Below are positions 53,948 through 62,643 of a DNA stretch of 64,000 nucleotides, in pieces. The notes below the pieces were generated by a model. That model saw only the letters and a list, made by a program, of their open reading frames with translations, had not been told where the DNA came from and did no database searches. A program made the translations under genes and the position numbers. The stretch's first letter is position 1; the number at the start of each line of letters is the position of its first letter. The stretch is taken from contig NZ_JAIVKN010000004.1 of NCBI RefSeq assembly GCF_020524025.1, forward strand, positions 186,001 through 250,000. The letters run 5' to 3'. Origin of the DNA: Halobacillus litoralis (GTDB lineage: Bacteria > Bacillota > Bacilli > Bacillales > Halobacillaceae).

Positions 53948-54751
53948 TTATTTACCGATGAACATTTGAGTCCAGTAGTTGCCGTTTTCAGCATGGCCGA
54001 CTCCGATGTGCGTGAAGTCCGGGTTCATGATGTTTTTACGGTGGCCTTCACTGTTCATCCATCCTTCAACGACTTGCTCTGGAGACGTTTGTCCCATCGC
54101 GATGTTCTCACCAGCTGTACGGTAATCAATGCCATATTGTTTCATCATATCAAACGGAGAACCGTAAGTCGGGCTGTTGTGCGAAAAGTAATTGTTCTGC
54201 TGCATATCAAGAGACTTATCTTTTGCTACTGCACTAAGCTCTGTATCAAGCTCAAGAGGCTCCAGCCCCTGCTTGGCACGCTCTTGGTTTGTCAGCTCTA
54301 CGACTTGTTTTTCAAATGCCGATACTTCAGATGAAGCTTGTACTTCTGTATCTTCTTTTTGTTGTACTTGTTTTTCAGCGGGCTGCTCTGGAGCTGGTGC
54401 TGGCTCTGCTTCAGGCGCAGAAGCTTCTTGTTTTTGTTCTTCTTCAGCCGGAACTTCCTGTTTTGGCTCATCTGACTGAGACTGTTCAGATGGAGCCTCT
54501 GGAGGCTGCTGGACATTCCATTGGAACTGATCTAATAGAGATTGAACGTTGATTTGTTGGAAGTCTTTACTTTTCAATGCATTTTCATTTTCGTGTACCC
54601 AGTCTTGTATTTGACCGGAATCTATTTGTACAGTTTTTGTTTCTACTTTATAGTTCTGTTGAATATCTCCAGTTGATGCCAGGGAAGTGGCTGGAGAAGC
54701 TAATAAGGATAGCGCAAGTGCGCCTGATACCATAAGAGATTTCTTAATCAT
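53948..54751 (-). CDS. Secreted CAP-domain protein (YkwD-like)
   Basis: 267-residue exported protein: signal peptide (about 1-26), a ~100-residue Gln/Glu/Pro/Ala-rich linker, and a C-terminal SCP/CAP domain from about residue 150. CAP features: LTNQERAKQGLEPL, SHNSPTYGSPFDMM, GENIAMGQTSPEQVVEGWMNSEGHRKNIMNPDFTHIGVG in pieces, and a final WTQMF. The ATG at 54751 follows GAGGAGGA; the frame opens earlier at 54820. In spore formers such proteins attach to the wall or spore coat; activity unknown. Confidence 0.85.
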   Translation of the reverse strand: MIKKSLMVSGALALSLLASPATSLASTGDIQQNYKVETKTVQIDSGQIQDWVHENENALKSKDFQQINVQSLLDQFQWNVQQPPEAPSEQSQSDEPKQEVPAEEEQKQEASAPEAEPAPAPEQPAEKQVQQKEDTEVQASSEVSAFEKQVVELTNQERAKQGLEPLELDTELSAVAKDKSLDMQQNNYFSHNSPTYGSPFDMMKQYGIDYRTAGENIAMGQTSPEQVVEGWMNSEGHRKNIMNPDFTHIGVGHAENGNYWTQMFIGK

Positions 54752-55269
54752 ATTCGTATTCCTCCTCAAAAGGTTGTGTTTTTGGAACAACTCTATCGTA
54801 CCATCAGACTCTTGTAACAAAGGAGGATAGGATTGGAAACAGATTAATGGATAAATAGGTGTGAAAATATAAAAATGGCTTGAAACCCTTATATATCTAC
54901 TTACATTTGATTGATAAAAGTTTTGATAGATTAAGAGATTTAAGGAACAAATATCCAGCCCATCTATTTTTTACAAAGAGATCAGGGTTGACAGGTTTTC
55001 TATAAAGCTTGTTTCTTTACGAATTTAACGGTCTTATTACAAAAGATGATACCTCGTAAAAGGGTTGATACAGATTATAAGACCAGGGGTTTTTTTCGGA
55101 TTAACACCTCAAGGGGCGATGGGCCAGGGTTATATAAGGTATCTTCGTGAAAAGTATTGGTTTATAGTTGAAAGGGTCCTGCGTAGAATAAAAACTAAAC
55201 TTCCCGGGGAACTTTTCCAGAAATAAACGAAGAATATGATATAGTGGAGAAAAGAGGGAGGTAGGTCAT
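54752..55269. other. Long non-coding region upstream of the TPR gene
   Basis: 518 bp without a supportable gene. GATACCT (about 55048) can pair with AGGTATC (about 55138), enclosing ~80 nt with G-rich segments, but I match it to no known riboswitch. An A/T-rich TATGATATAG lies ~25 bp before the GTG start. Confidence 0.35.
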
Positions 55270-56622
55270 GTGACAACGATTCTCTTAAAAACGCCAAAAC
55301 AGAACGGTAGCGTGGACCTTATACCAGAACGCGTGGTTTTCTTTGAACAAATGCAGGTAATCGAAGCGATTACGGATAAACAAGAATGCTATGAACTCTT
55401 CTTCTATAAACACAAATTCTTAACGGCCGTAAAAACAACACGGATGAAACGTTCGTCTTATATCGCCCAGGCTTTTCGTGAAGGCTTTATATACGAGTCA
55501 CCTCACCCTTTCATTCATGCACTGGTGTCGAATAACTCTCCTCTAAAGAAATTAAGCTATCCTCAGCTTAAGAAAAATCTTGGACAGCAGTATTCCAAAG
55601 AAGAACAAGCGCGTATCCTCACGTTTTTCGAATCATTCATTCCCAAAAAACATCTGTTTGAAGATCTGAAAACTTTATTCTACTCTTACCGACGTGAAGG
55701 TAAGATGGCTTCAGCTTACATGATTGTTCGTGAGCTGATACGATTTGCTCCCAACAACCGTTTTGTTAAAGAGCTCGCAAATGACCTATCTTTCAGCAGA
55801 CTTTCCCGACTTTATGAAGAAGACCCGGCAGAGGCCTGCATAAGAGATCCTTTGTTTGCCGAAGCTTGTGCGGATAGTAATGGGCGGCTTCTCCTTTTAG
55901 AAAAAGAGAACCGCTGGATTGAATCCTTATCCCTCTCGATGCAGGAAATGTCCGTCCTTCCTACGACACAAAAATATAGCCTTTTTACAAATCAAATGAA
56001 ACAACGTGTGGACGATAACTCTTATGTTTCTCTTCTGGAAGAATTATCTCACTCAATTTCTTCCTTTGAACCCCTTACAGAAGAGCTTCTTCAAATTTAT
56101 TTAAGGGATAACAATCTTGAACGTCTGGCCGCTCTAGTCATGGGAGATAAAATGGATCTCGATACTGACCAACTGCAAGCCATAGCGGATGCCCTTGAAA
56201 CAATGGAAATTAAAGAGAACATAGAGAATCTAACTCCCTTGGTGTTAAGGCTGGTCACTAACAATCCAGCAACAACACGCCCCCTCCTTGAAAACTATGT
56301 GATCTCACTCTTTCTTGTCCATGATTTAGAAGGTGTTCAGGAAGCTGTCAGCCGTTTTCCAGGGCATCTTCCTATCATTAAAAAAATCGAACGAATGTGC
56401 CAAATTAGTGAAGATTTGAACCATTTGCTGGAGTTAGGCGAAGCTTATTATGAGCTGAAACAGGTGGATCAGGCGATTGAGTGCTTCCAGATGGAAATGG
56501 AGCTGAAACCTAGCGATCCACAACCGCTTCGCTGGCTGGCCAAAATTTATCAGGACAAGAAAATGGTGCATGAAGCAAAAGCGTACCAGCAGTTGTGTGT
56601 AGACGTACAAAAATGGGCCTAG
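55270..56622 (+). CDS. TPR-repeat protein of unknown function
   Basis: 450 residues, cytosolic and mostly helical. The C-terminal part has a clear tetratricopeptide unit (LLELGEAYYELKQVDQAIECFQMEMELKPSD), and earlier helices look like degenerate repeats. The N-terminal ~60 residues are beta-rich (TPKQNGSVDLIPERVVFF). No catalytic motif. Start is GTG, 5 bases after GGGAGGTAGG; the nearby ATG leads straight to a stop. A scaffold role is inferred. Confidence 0.72.
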   Translation: MTTILLKTPKQNGSVDLIPERVVFFEQMQVIEAITDKQECYELFFYKHKFLTAVKTTRMKRSSYIAQAFREGFIYESPHPFIHALVSNNSPLKKLSYPQLKKNLGQQYSKEEQARILTFFESFIPKKHLFEDLKTLFYSYRREGKMASAYMIVRELIRFAPNNRFVKELANDLSFSRLSRLYEEDPAEACIRDPLFAEACADSNGRLLLLEKENRWIESLSLSMQEMSVLPTTQKYSLFTNQMKQRVDDNSYVSLLEELSHSISSFEPLTEELLQIYLRDNNLERLAALVMGDKMDLDTDQLQAIADALETMEIKENIENLTPLVLRLVTNNPATTRPLLENYVISLFLVHDLEGVQEAVSRFPGHLPIIKKIERMCQISEDLNHLLELGEAYYELKQVDQAIECFQMEMELKPSDPQPLRWLAKIYQDKKMVHEAKAYQQLCVDVQKWA

Positions 56623-56635
56623 ATTAGAAGACAAG

Positions 56636-56667
56636 GAACGTCCTTTTAAAGGACGTTCTTTTTTTAT
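56636..56667 (+). terminator. Terminator
   Basis: Stem GAACGTCC/GGACGTTC with A/T closing pairs and a T7 tail. Confidence 0.85.
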
Positions 56668-56737
56668 GCATGAGGCGGAAAGTTAGTATCTTGAAAGATA
56701 GCCTTGAATAAATTTATGAAATATTTCACTCAAAGTG

Positions 56738-56783
56738 TTGTCAAAAAATAGAAAAGGTCATATACTACATTACATGACTAATG
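56738..56783 (+). promoter_or_regulatory. Promoter and operator of the YtrA-type operon
   Basis: TTGTCA (56738-56743), 17-bp spacer, TATACT (56761-56766). The inverted repeat CATTA-N6-TAATG (56768-56783) lies right after the -10 and is the best candidate for the GntR-protein operator. Confidence 0.7.
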
Positions 56784-56809
56784 CACCAACTTAGAGAGAA
56801 GGCGATATC

Positions 56810-57196
56810 TTGATTCTCAATACAGACGGCCTTAAACCAATCTATATCCAAGTTGCGGAATGGATAGAGAGCGAAATCTTAAATGACAACTTAAAAAAAG
56901 ATGAAAAGGTTTATTCGCAATACAAGCTTGCAGACATGTACAACATTAACCCGGCTACCGCAGCTAAAGGACTGACTAAACTTGCCGACGAGGGAATTCT
57001 GTACGATAAACGTGGATTAGGGAAGTTTGTGTCAACGGATGCAAAGCAGATGATTATGGATAAACGAAAAAATCAGACCTTGAAACAGCTGGTCAATGAT
57101 CTGATCACAGAAGCGTGTAATTTGGAGATGTCGGAAAAAGAAATCCTCCAGATGGTACGTAATGCTTGGAAGGGGGAAACTAATGAAAGCCATTAA
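56810..57196 (+). CDS. ytrA: GntR-family regulator, YtrA subfamily
   Basis: 128-residue repressor with an N-terminal winged helix (PIYIQVAEWIESEIL...SQYKLADMYNINPATAAKGLTKL in pieces) and a short C-terminal helical dimerisation part, as in YtrA. YtrA-type proteins repress adjacent ABC transporters and respond to wall-active antibiotics in some species. Start TTG after AGAAGG. It overlaps the ABC ATPase gene by 14 bp, so regulator and transporter form one operon. Confidence 0.85.
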   Translation: MILNTDGLKPIYIQVAEWIESEILNDNLKKDEKVYSQYKLADMYNINPATAAKGLTKLADEGILYDKRGLGKFVSTDAKQMIMDKRKNQTLKQLVNDLITEACNLEMSEKEILQMVRNAWKGETNESH

Positions 57197-58100
57197 ATGT
57201 AAGGACTTGATTAAGCGTTACCGCAGGAAAAAAGCATTGGATAACCTTAATTTGTCAATAGAAGAGAATAGAATTGTCGGTTTAGCCGGCCGCAATGGAG
57301 CGGGCAAGACGACACTTATGAAGATATTGGCAGGCTTGTTGAAAGAGCAGTCCGGGATCGTTGAGGTGTACGGGAGAAGGCCATTTAACAATTTATTTGT
57401 TTCTGCAAACACCATTTATATTGATGATCAGATGAATTTCCCGTCACCATTGACCCTGATAGAGATTCTGGAAGAAGGACAGAGATTTTACTATAACTGG
57501 GACCATGAGCTGGCGCTTAGCTTGTTTAACTATTTCGGTTTTCATCCGAAGCAGCGTCATAATGAACTATCCAAAGGAAAAGAGAGTACATTTAATATGA
57601 TCGTCGGTCTGGCGTCACGATCTCCATTGACCATTTTTGATGAGCCGACAACGGGGATGGATGCAGCTGTACGAAAAGACTTTTATCGAGCACTTTTAAA
57701 GGATTACTTAAATCATCCGCGTACCATATTGCTGTCTACGCATTATTTGGAAGAAATGGAAGATCTATTAGAAGAAGTGGTACTTATGCATAATGGATCG
57801 ATTTTCTTTCATATGCCGATGGATGACTTGAAAACTTACAGCATTGGTCTGACAGGAAAGCGGACGGTACTGGAACCGTGGGCTCAAGAGAAAGAGATTT
57901 TTTATACGCACGATACCGGTGTTGATGACCGCTATCTTGTCATAAAAAATAATTTAAGTGATAAAGAGGTAGAAGATATGAAGCAGGCAGGGATCCGCTT
58001 TTCACCCGTTTCAGCAAGTGATTTGTGTGTCTATGTAACGGATGAAAAAGGGAGAGAAAGGGGTGTGGACGATGTCTTTAACCGAAGTGCAGACCGTTGA
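57183..58100 (+). CDS. ytrB: ABC transporter ATPase (YtrB-like)
   Basis: 305 residues. Walker A GRNGAGKTT (from 36), Q-loop YIDDQMNF, divergent signature ELSKGKEST in place of LSGGQ, Walker B LTIFDEPTTGMD, and the H-loop LLSTHYLEEME. The altered signature is typical for YtrB-type exporters. ATG at 57183 follows GGAAGGGGGAAA. The 3' end overlaps the next gene by 29 bp. Confidence 0.87.
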   Translation: MKAIKCKDLIKRYRRKKALDNLNLSIEENRIVGLAGRNGAGKTTLMKILAGLLKEQSGIVEVYGRRPFNNLFVSANTIYIDDQMNFPSPLTLIEILEEGQRFYYNWDHELALSLFNYFGFHPKQRHNELSKGKESTFNMIVGLASRSPLTIFDEPTTGMDAAVRKDFYRALLKDYLNHPRTILLSTHYLEEMEDLLEEVVLMHNGSIFFHMPMDDLKTYSIGLTGKRTVLEPWAQEKEIFYTHDTGVDDRYLVIKNNLSDKEVEDMKQAGIRFSPVSASDLCVYVTDEKGRERGVDDVFNRSADR

Positions 58101-58818
58101 TGTTGTGAAAAAGCAAATCGGATATAAATGGCGGGCGTATACAGGAGTATTTATGTCGCTTGTCATCATTCAACTGCTCGGCGTCTTATTCTCCTTAAAT
58201 GGAAGTGGTTCCGGAGGCTATGGAAGAACCGGCTATGATATTATGGTTCAATACTTTTCAGGTGATATCATTATTGTTTTTACGATATTCTGGGGGTTTC
58301 TGACTGCTTTGCTTTTCACAACCCGTGCCTACCGTGAAGACGATTTTTCTTTTATTACCAACCGCACAAGCAGTACAATTTCTACGATTCTATTCTTATT
58401 TGTCATTAGTGTAATTGGTGGCTTCACGTCACTGCTGTCTGGATATTTATTAAAAGTACTTACGTATATTCTGTTCCCGGAAGGAAAAACGCTGCTTATC
58501 TCAAACCCTGAAGGTCCTGGCGTTTGGATCATGGGATTGGTTTCTGTTGTACTAATCATTTTTATGTTCAGTAGTATCGGTTATCTTGCCGGTATGATGA
58601 TCCAGTGGAATAAGCTGTTTCTTATCCTTCTTCCTGTCCTGTTATTCGGTTCTATGACATGGTTGGCACAAAGTGGTGTGATGGTGGGAGAGTACTTTTA
58701 TCAATTCTATTTTCAAGAAAAGAATTTCATCCTGTATGTCATGAAAACTATAGTTTCAACAACTGGGCTATATACGTTCGCTGCTTTTATTTCTAATCAT
58801 TTGGAGGTGAAAAAATGA
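58072..58818 (+). CDS. ABC transporter permease subunit
   Basis: 248 residues with about six hydrophobic segments, the membrane partner of the YtrB-like ATPase. No extracytoplasmic domain. Ser/Gly-rich loop SLNGSGSGGYGRTGYD after the first helix. ATG at 58072 follows AAAGGGGTG. Coupled to both neighbours by overlaps. Substrate unknown. Confidence 0.75.
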   Translation: MSLTEVQTVDVVKKQIGYKWRAYTGVFMSLVIIQLLGVLFSLNGSGSGGYGRTGYDIMVQYFSGDIIIVFTIFWGFLTALLFTTRAYREDDFSFITNRTSSTISTILFLFVISVIGGFTSLLSGYLLKVLTYILFPEGKTLLISNPEGPGVWIMGLVSVVLIIFMFSSIGYLAGMMIQWNKLFLILLPVLLFGSMTWLAQSGVMVGEYFYQFYFQEKNFILYVMKTIVSTTGLYTFAAFISNHLEVKK

Positions 58819-59513
58819 TCCTCGTATTATTCATTCCTATCCTTTTAATGACGGCCGTTGTTTTAATGTTCACTTTCAACCCAGGCAAAAAAAAGCGGGC
58901 TGGTTTGCAGGGGAAGGCCGGCTTATGGATGCTTTACGGTTACACATTTATTCTATTACTGTCGGCCGCTGCTTACCTTCTGCTGCCTATGGAGGGGGTG
59001 ACATCAGCTTCCGAAGCAGAGGCAAATCATGGGGAGGAACAGTTTCCATACTTTTATGATATCTTTCATACGGGAAACATAGAAGAACTACCGGACGAGT
59101 GGGTTGTGAAGCAATGGACTTTGAACTTTGATAGAGATGAACTGGTGCTTGAGGCACCTGAGAATGATATCAATGTTGTGAATATCTTTGTGGAAAAAAC
59201 CAGTGACCTCGAAGGTACGATTGAAGCGACATTTTACCAGACACCGGTGAGTGTGAACGGGCATTCGGTTGAAAAACAATACCACCCATCCATTCAAGTA
59301 CAAGAGGGGACGCTTGAAATTTATCCGTCCAACATTGTGCAGCTGAGATATAGGATGTTTCAAACCGAATTCCCTTTTGAACAGTTTACAGGTGATAAGG
59401 ATCAGCGGTGGGGACAATCCGTAACTGGGTCAGACTCGGCATTGTATATAAAAGTTCCTGAGCATATACAAGTACGTTCGAGTCCTAACACTTTCAACAT
59501 GGTCACGCCATAA
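58815..59513 (+). CDS. Membrane-anchored extracytoplasmic protein of the Ytr-like cluster
   Basis: 232 residues: two N-terminal hydrophobic segments (about 2-20 and 39-59), then a ~170-residue beta-rich outer domain. Its start overlaps the permease stop (ATGA) and GGAGGTG precedes it. No catalytic motif and no known family recognised. Position suggests an accessory or sensor protein of the ABC transporter. Confidence 0.65.
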   Translation: MILVLFIPILLMTAVVLMFTFNPGKKKRAGLQGKAGLWMLYGYTFILLLSAAAYLLLPMEGVTSASEAEANHGEEQFPYFYDIFHTGNIEELPDEWVVKQWTLNFDRDELVLEAPENDINVVNIFVEKTSDLEGTIEATFYQTPVSVNGHSVEKQYHPSIQVQEGTLEIYPSNIVQLRYRMFQTEFPFEQFTGDKDQRWGQSVTGSDSALYIKVPEHIQVRSSPNTFNMVTP

Positions 59514-59543
59514 AAAAACAGCCGATATAAAGGCTGTTTTTTT
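59512..59543 (+). terminator. Terminator of the Ytr-like operon
   Basis: Stem AAAAAAACAGCC/GGCTGTTTTTTT with an 8-base loop. Confidence 0.9.
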
Positions 59544-59584
59544 GTGGCGTGACTGCTCTGTGTATAGAATTTGAATCCTTGATT

Positions 59585-59689
59585 CTATTTGCGTTTTCCG
59601 CAGCAGCCGCCTGACTTCTTACGAGGTCTCCTTCTTGGTTTTTGAGTGTTTGCTGACTCATCACTCTTTTGTTGATTTTTCTTGTTCAT
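59585..59689 (-). CDS. 34-residue basic protein with a Cys-Cys pair
   Basis: Very small protein, start MNKKNQQKSDESANTQKP followed by RRRPRKKSGGCCGKRK. Nearly half of the C-terminal 16 residues are Arg/Lys, with a Gly-Gly-Cys-Cys-Gly element. The ATG has an excellent AAAGGAGAGG site 7 bases upstream. Metal binding or nucleic acid binding is possible, but function is unknown. Convergent with the Ytr-like operon. Confidence 0.6.
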   Translation of the reverse strand: MNKKNQQKSDESANTQKPRRRPRKKSGGCCGKRK

Positions 59690-59904
59690 GGTCTTACCTC
59701 TCCTTTCTTATTTATATAATAATCAGATCGTTTGAAATGGAGACGGCTCTTACCATTGAAGGGTTTGCAGGGAGCAGGACAGAGAAAGTGATAATGAGGA
59801 AACCATTTTCATAAAATGGATCAAGAGGACCTATGAGCGTTTTCTTATTTACATGCTTATTAGTAAAAGGCGGTAATGTTGAGATTTCTAAAGGAGGCGG
59901 GGGC

Positions 59905-61491
59905 ATGCAGAAAGATCCCATCCAGCTGCAACAGAGGATTATTTATTACCGTGCAGAATTGGACAAATATAAAAAGAAAGTACAAGACTATCAAGATAAT
60001 TATCACTACTCACAACTAGAGAAATTAAAAAATGAGAATGCAGACCTCAAGGAACAAATCGATTACTCAAGCAATCAGGAATCTATGCTGAAGGGTGAAT
60101 TATCACGGAGAGTCAAAGGGTATGAAGAACAGCTGGCCCGACACGAGGAATTAGAAGAAAAGTATAGGAATGAAGTGAAAGATTGGCAGGGTCGGTGTGT
60201 TGATTTAAAAGAACAAAATCAAGACCTGTCCCGTTATGTACAGGACTTGGAAAGAGACCTAGGGCAAACGCAGAGAAGGTTTTCTCAATCGCAAAGGGAC
60301 CTTTCTATGCTGCAAGGAAGCTACGCAGAGGTGAAAACTCAACTTCATCGTGAAATAGAAGCAAAAGAGGAACAATTGTTACAGGTAAGAAGTTTACAGG
60401 AAGCTTTAGATGAGACAGATCAGCGACTTTTTCAAACGCAGAAGAATTTCTCCTTCCTACAGGCGAGTTATTTAGAAGAACAAAAGAATAGAAGGGAAGA
60501 GGAAGGCTGTAAGGAAGAGGCTCTGGCTGACATGGCTGCATGGCGGAATAAGTACTCAGACCTTAAAGAAAGTTATGATATAGAAATGAAAGATTGGGGG
60601 AAAAAATGTTCCGATTTAAAAGACCAGGTTCAGGATCTAGAAGGAGGACTGAACGAATTGCGTCAGCGTCATTCTCTTTCCCAAAAAGAAATTTCTCAAA
60701 TGCAGATCCGCTATACTGAAAGCCAAAAACAACTCAAAAGCGAAATAGAATCCAAGGAAAAAGCCTCTGAGAGAGCCGCTAAGTTAGAAGAAGAGTTATC
60801 GGCCTTTCATGAAAGATATACAAATGAAGAAAAGGAATGGCAGAATGAGTGCAGCAATTTAAGTGAACAAAACAAAAAGCTGACTGAGCAAATGAATAAC
60901 CTGGAAGGGAAGATAGAAGAAAGTGACCGTTTTATTGCTCAATGTCTAGGAGATTTCTCCTTCTTACAAGGAAATTATAACAATCAAATGCAGGCGCTTT
61001 CTAAAGAGTTAAAATCCAGGCGGGCAGCAAACGAAAAAGCGGACTCATTTAAACAAAAGTGGACAGAAGCGGTTGAGCAGCTGGAGCGTCAGAAAAAAGA
61101 AACAGAAGCCACTTTACGTCATATGAACGAAGAAGTTCAATCTTTGAAAAAGCAGATATCGAGTTTGGAAGGCGCGTTATCTCAAAATCAGGACGAACAA
61201 AACCAATTACGTTCAGAATTGAAAAAAGTCTCAGGTGAAAAAGAGACAGTGCTTAAAGAAAATAAGGCTCTAAATAAAGAGTTGTCTGCCTTTCAGAAGC
61301 CCCCTTATTTAGAACAGGTGGGAGAAGGAGAGTTTTTCTCTCAAATGGAAGAACACATGAATTATATCTTTGGAGATTCCTATCATCAGAAGGAAAGCAA
61401 TGAAGGTAAAGTTGCTTTTATGAAGGTACTTGAGAAGAAACTGGAAGAATTGACGAACGACATAGAGACGAATCAGGGAAAAGAGGAGTGA
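59905..61491 (+). CDS. Coiled-coil protein with W-x3-C repeats
   Basis: 528 residues, almost entirely coiled coil, no signal peptide. A degenerate ~80-140-residue repeat recurs: a [KE]-x-W-x3-C-x-[DN]-L start (W94/C98, W231/C235, W312/C316) followed 39-46 residues later by LQ-x2-Y-like motifs (SMLQGSY, SFLQASY, SQMQIRY, SFLQGNY). The C-terminal 60 residues are globular-like (YLEQVGEGEFFSQMEEHMNYIFGD). ATG at 59905 follows AAAGGAGG; the frame opens earlier at 59833. Not a recognised family; structural role inferred. Confidence 0.68.
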   Translation: MQKDPIQLQQRIIYYRAELDKYKKKVQDYQDNYHYSQLEKLKNENADLKEQIDYSSNQESMLKGELSRRVKGYEEQLARHEELEEKYRNEVKDWQGRCVDLKEQNQDLSRYVQDLERDLGQTQRRFSQSQRDLSMLQGSYAEVKTQLHREIEAKEEQLLQVRSLQEALDETDQRLFQTQKNFSFLQASYLEEQKNRREEEGCKEEALADMAAWRNKYSDLKESYDIEMKDWGKKCSDLKDQVQDLEGGLNELRQRHSLSQKEISQMQIRYTESQKQLKSEIESKEKASERAAKLEEELSAFHERYTNEEKEWQNECSNLSEQNKKLTEQMNNLEGKIEESDRFIAQCLGDFSFLQGNYNNQMQALSKELKSRRAANEKADSFKQKWTEAVEQLERQKKETEATLRHMNEEVQSLKKQISSLEGALSQNQDEQNQLRSELKKVSGEKETVLKENKALNKELSAFQKPPYLEQVGEGEFFSQMEEHMNYIFGDSYHQKESNEGKVAFMKVLEKKLEELTNDIETNQGKEE

Positions 61492-61499
61492 AAGGAAAG

Positions 61500-61525
61500 G
61501 AGCGCAATCGCCTGCGCTCTTTTTT
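61500..61525 (+). terminator. Terminator
   Basis: Stem GAGCGCA/TGCGCTC followed by T6, directly after the coiled-coil gene. Confidence 0.88.
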
Positions 61526-61566
61526 GATGGGCTTAAGCCGGATCAAACTCCACACCATGTTTCTAT

Positions 61567-61746
61567 CCAGTTCCAGCGCCTAGCCCCTCGAGGTCTTAAG
61601 TCCACCAACTTTGTGAAGGTAGAGCACTTCACAAAGTTGGTGGACTTAAGCTTGTCGGGGCCCCACATGACGTGGGATCGTTCAGCGTTGTGACAGGACG
61701 TCACGAACTTAGCTGAACTTCACGAACCCAGGCGCATCCACTTTTA
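61567..61746. repeat. Third copy of the structured repeat family (element C, expanded)
   Basis: Shares CCAGTTCCA, AGCCCCTCGAGGTCTTAAG, the CTTGTCGGGGCC segment and the tail TCCACTTTT with element A at 37.3 kb. The helices: GCGCC (61576-61580)/GGCGC (61731-61735), GCCCC (61583-61587)/GGGGC (61657-61661), and an inner perfect 24-bp stem 61595-61618/61627-61650 of different sequence. Between middle and outer 3' arms it has ~70 extra bases with hairpins CCCAC/GTGGG and GTTCAGC/GCTGAAC. Confidence 0.8.
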
Positions 61747-61800
61747 CTTTCTCACACAATTGGGCGCACGTTCATAAATTAGCATTAGAGGTGGTGAAAT

Positions 61801-62622
61801 ATGGGAGATCGTGAAAGGGAAATGGTTACCGACCCTTTACTAATGGAAAAACAGGAATGGAAAAAGAGACAGCGTCGTCATCGACTGAAACAGATTCTGA
61901 CGATTTCATCGCCGATCTTTATTTTATTGTTATGGGAAGTTCTGTCCCGCACGGGTTTGATTGATGCCAGGTTCTTTCCACCCCCGACGGAAATTATCGG
62001 CACATTCTGGGCGATGGGGATGAGCGGTGAACTCTTCGGCCACATCGGCATTTCCCTTTTTCGTATATTCGCGGGCTTCCTGCTCGGTGTCATTCCCGCA
62101 ATTGTTATCGGTCTATTAATGGGGCTCTACTCACCAGTTCGACACTTTCTTTCGCCATTAATCATGGCCATTATGCCAATTCCGACTCTTGCGTTACTGC
62201 CAATTATTATCATTTTATTCGGTGTAGGTGAGGTTTCTAAAATTGTCACGATTGCAGGGAGTGTTTTTTTTCCTGTTGTGATTAATACCGTTGCAGGTGT
62301 CATTAATATCGATCGTATTTATCTTGATGTTGCTAAGAATTACGGGGCGGATTCGAAACGTTTTTTTTACAAAATCGCTTTACCTGGTTCTCTTCCTGTT
62401 ATGTTGGAGGGCATTCAAATGGGGCAGGCGATTGCTCTGTTGACGATTGTCGCTGCAGAGATGATGGGAGCGAATTCTGGAATTGGTTATCTCATCTGGA
62501 CATCATACAAAGCCTTTTTATTGAAAGAAATGTATGTGGGTCTTGTGCTCATCTCGTTTTTCGGGTATTTGTTTTCTCTACTGCTTCGAGGGCTGCAAGC
62601 AAAACTGCTGCCATGGCGGTAG
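61801..62622 (+). CDS. ABC transporter permease (SsuC/TauC/ThiX type)
   Basis: 273-residue channel subunit for nitrate/sulfonate/taurine or thiamine-precursor importers. A cytosolic basic N-terminus precedes the first helix (LLLWEVLSRTGLI) and the family motif FFPPPTEII; the EAA loop is at DVAKNYGADSKRFFYKIALPGSLP. ATG follows GAGGTGGTG. First gene of a three-gene operon with ATPase and receptor. Confidence 0.85.
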   Translation: MGDREREMVTDPLLMEKQEWKKRQRRHRLKQILTISSPIFILLLWEVLSRTGLIDARFFPPPTEIIGTFWAMGMSGELFGHIGISLFRIFAGFLLGVIPAIVIGLLMGLYSPVRHFLSPLIMAIMPIPTLALLPIIIILFGVGEVSKIVTIAGSVFFPVVINTVAGVINIDRIYLDVAKNYGADSKRFFYKIALPGSLPVMLEGIQMGQAIALLTIVAAEMMGANSGIGYLIWTSYKAFLLKEMYVGLVLISFFGYLFSLLLRGLQAKLLPWR

Positions 62623-62643
62623 GGTGGGAAAGGAGTGAATGGA

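Noticed and set aside
54961-55150. c-di-AMP (ydaO) or T-box riboswitch before the TPR gene
   Set aside because: None of the conserved core sequences of these classes is present.
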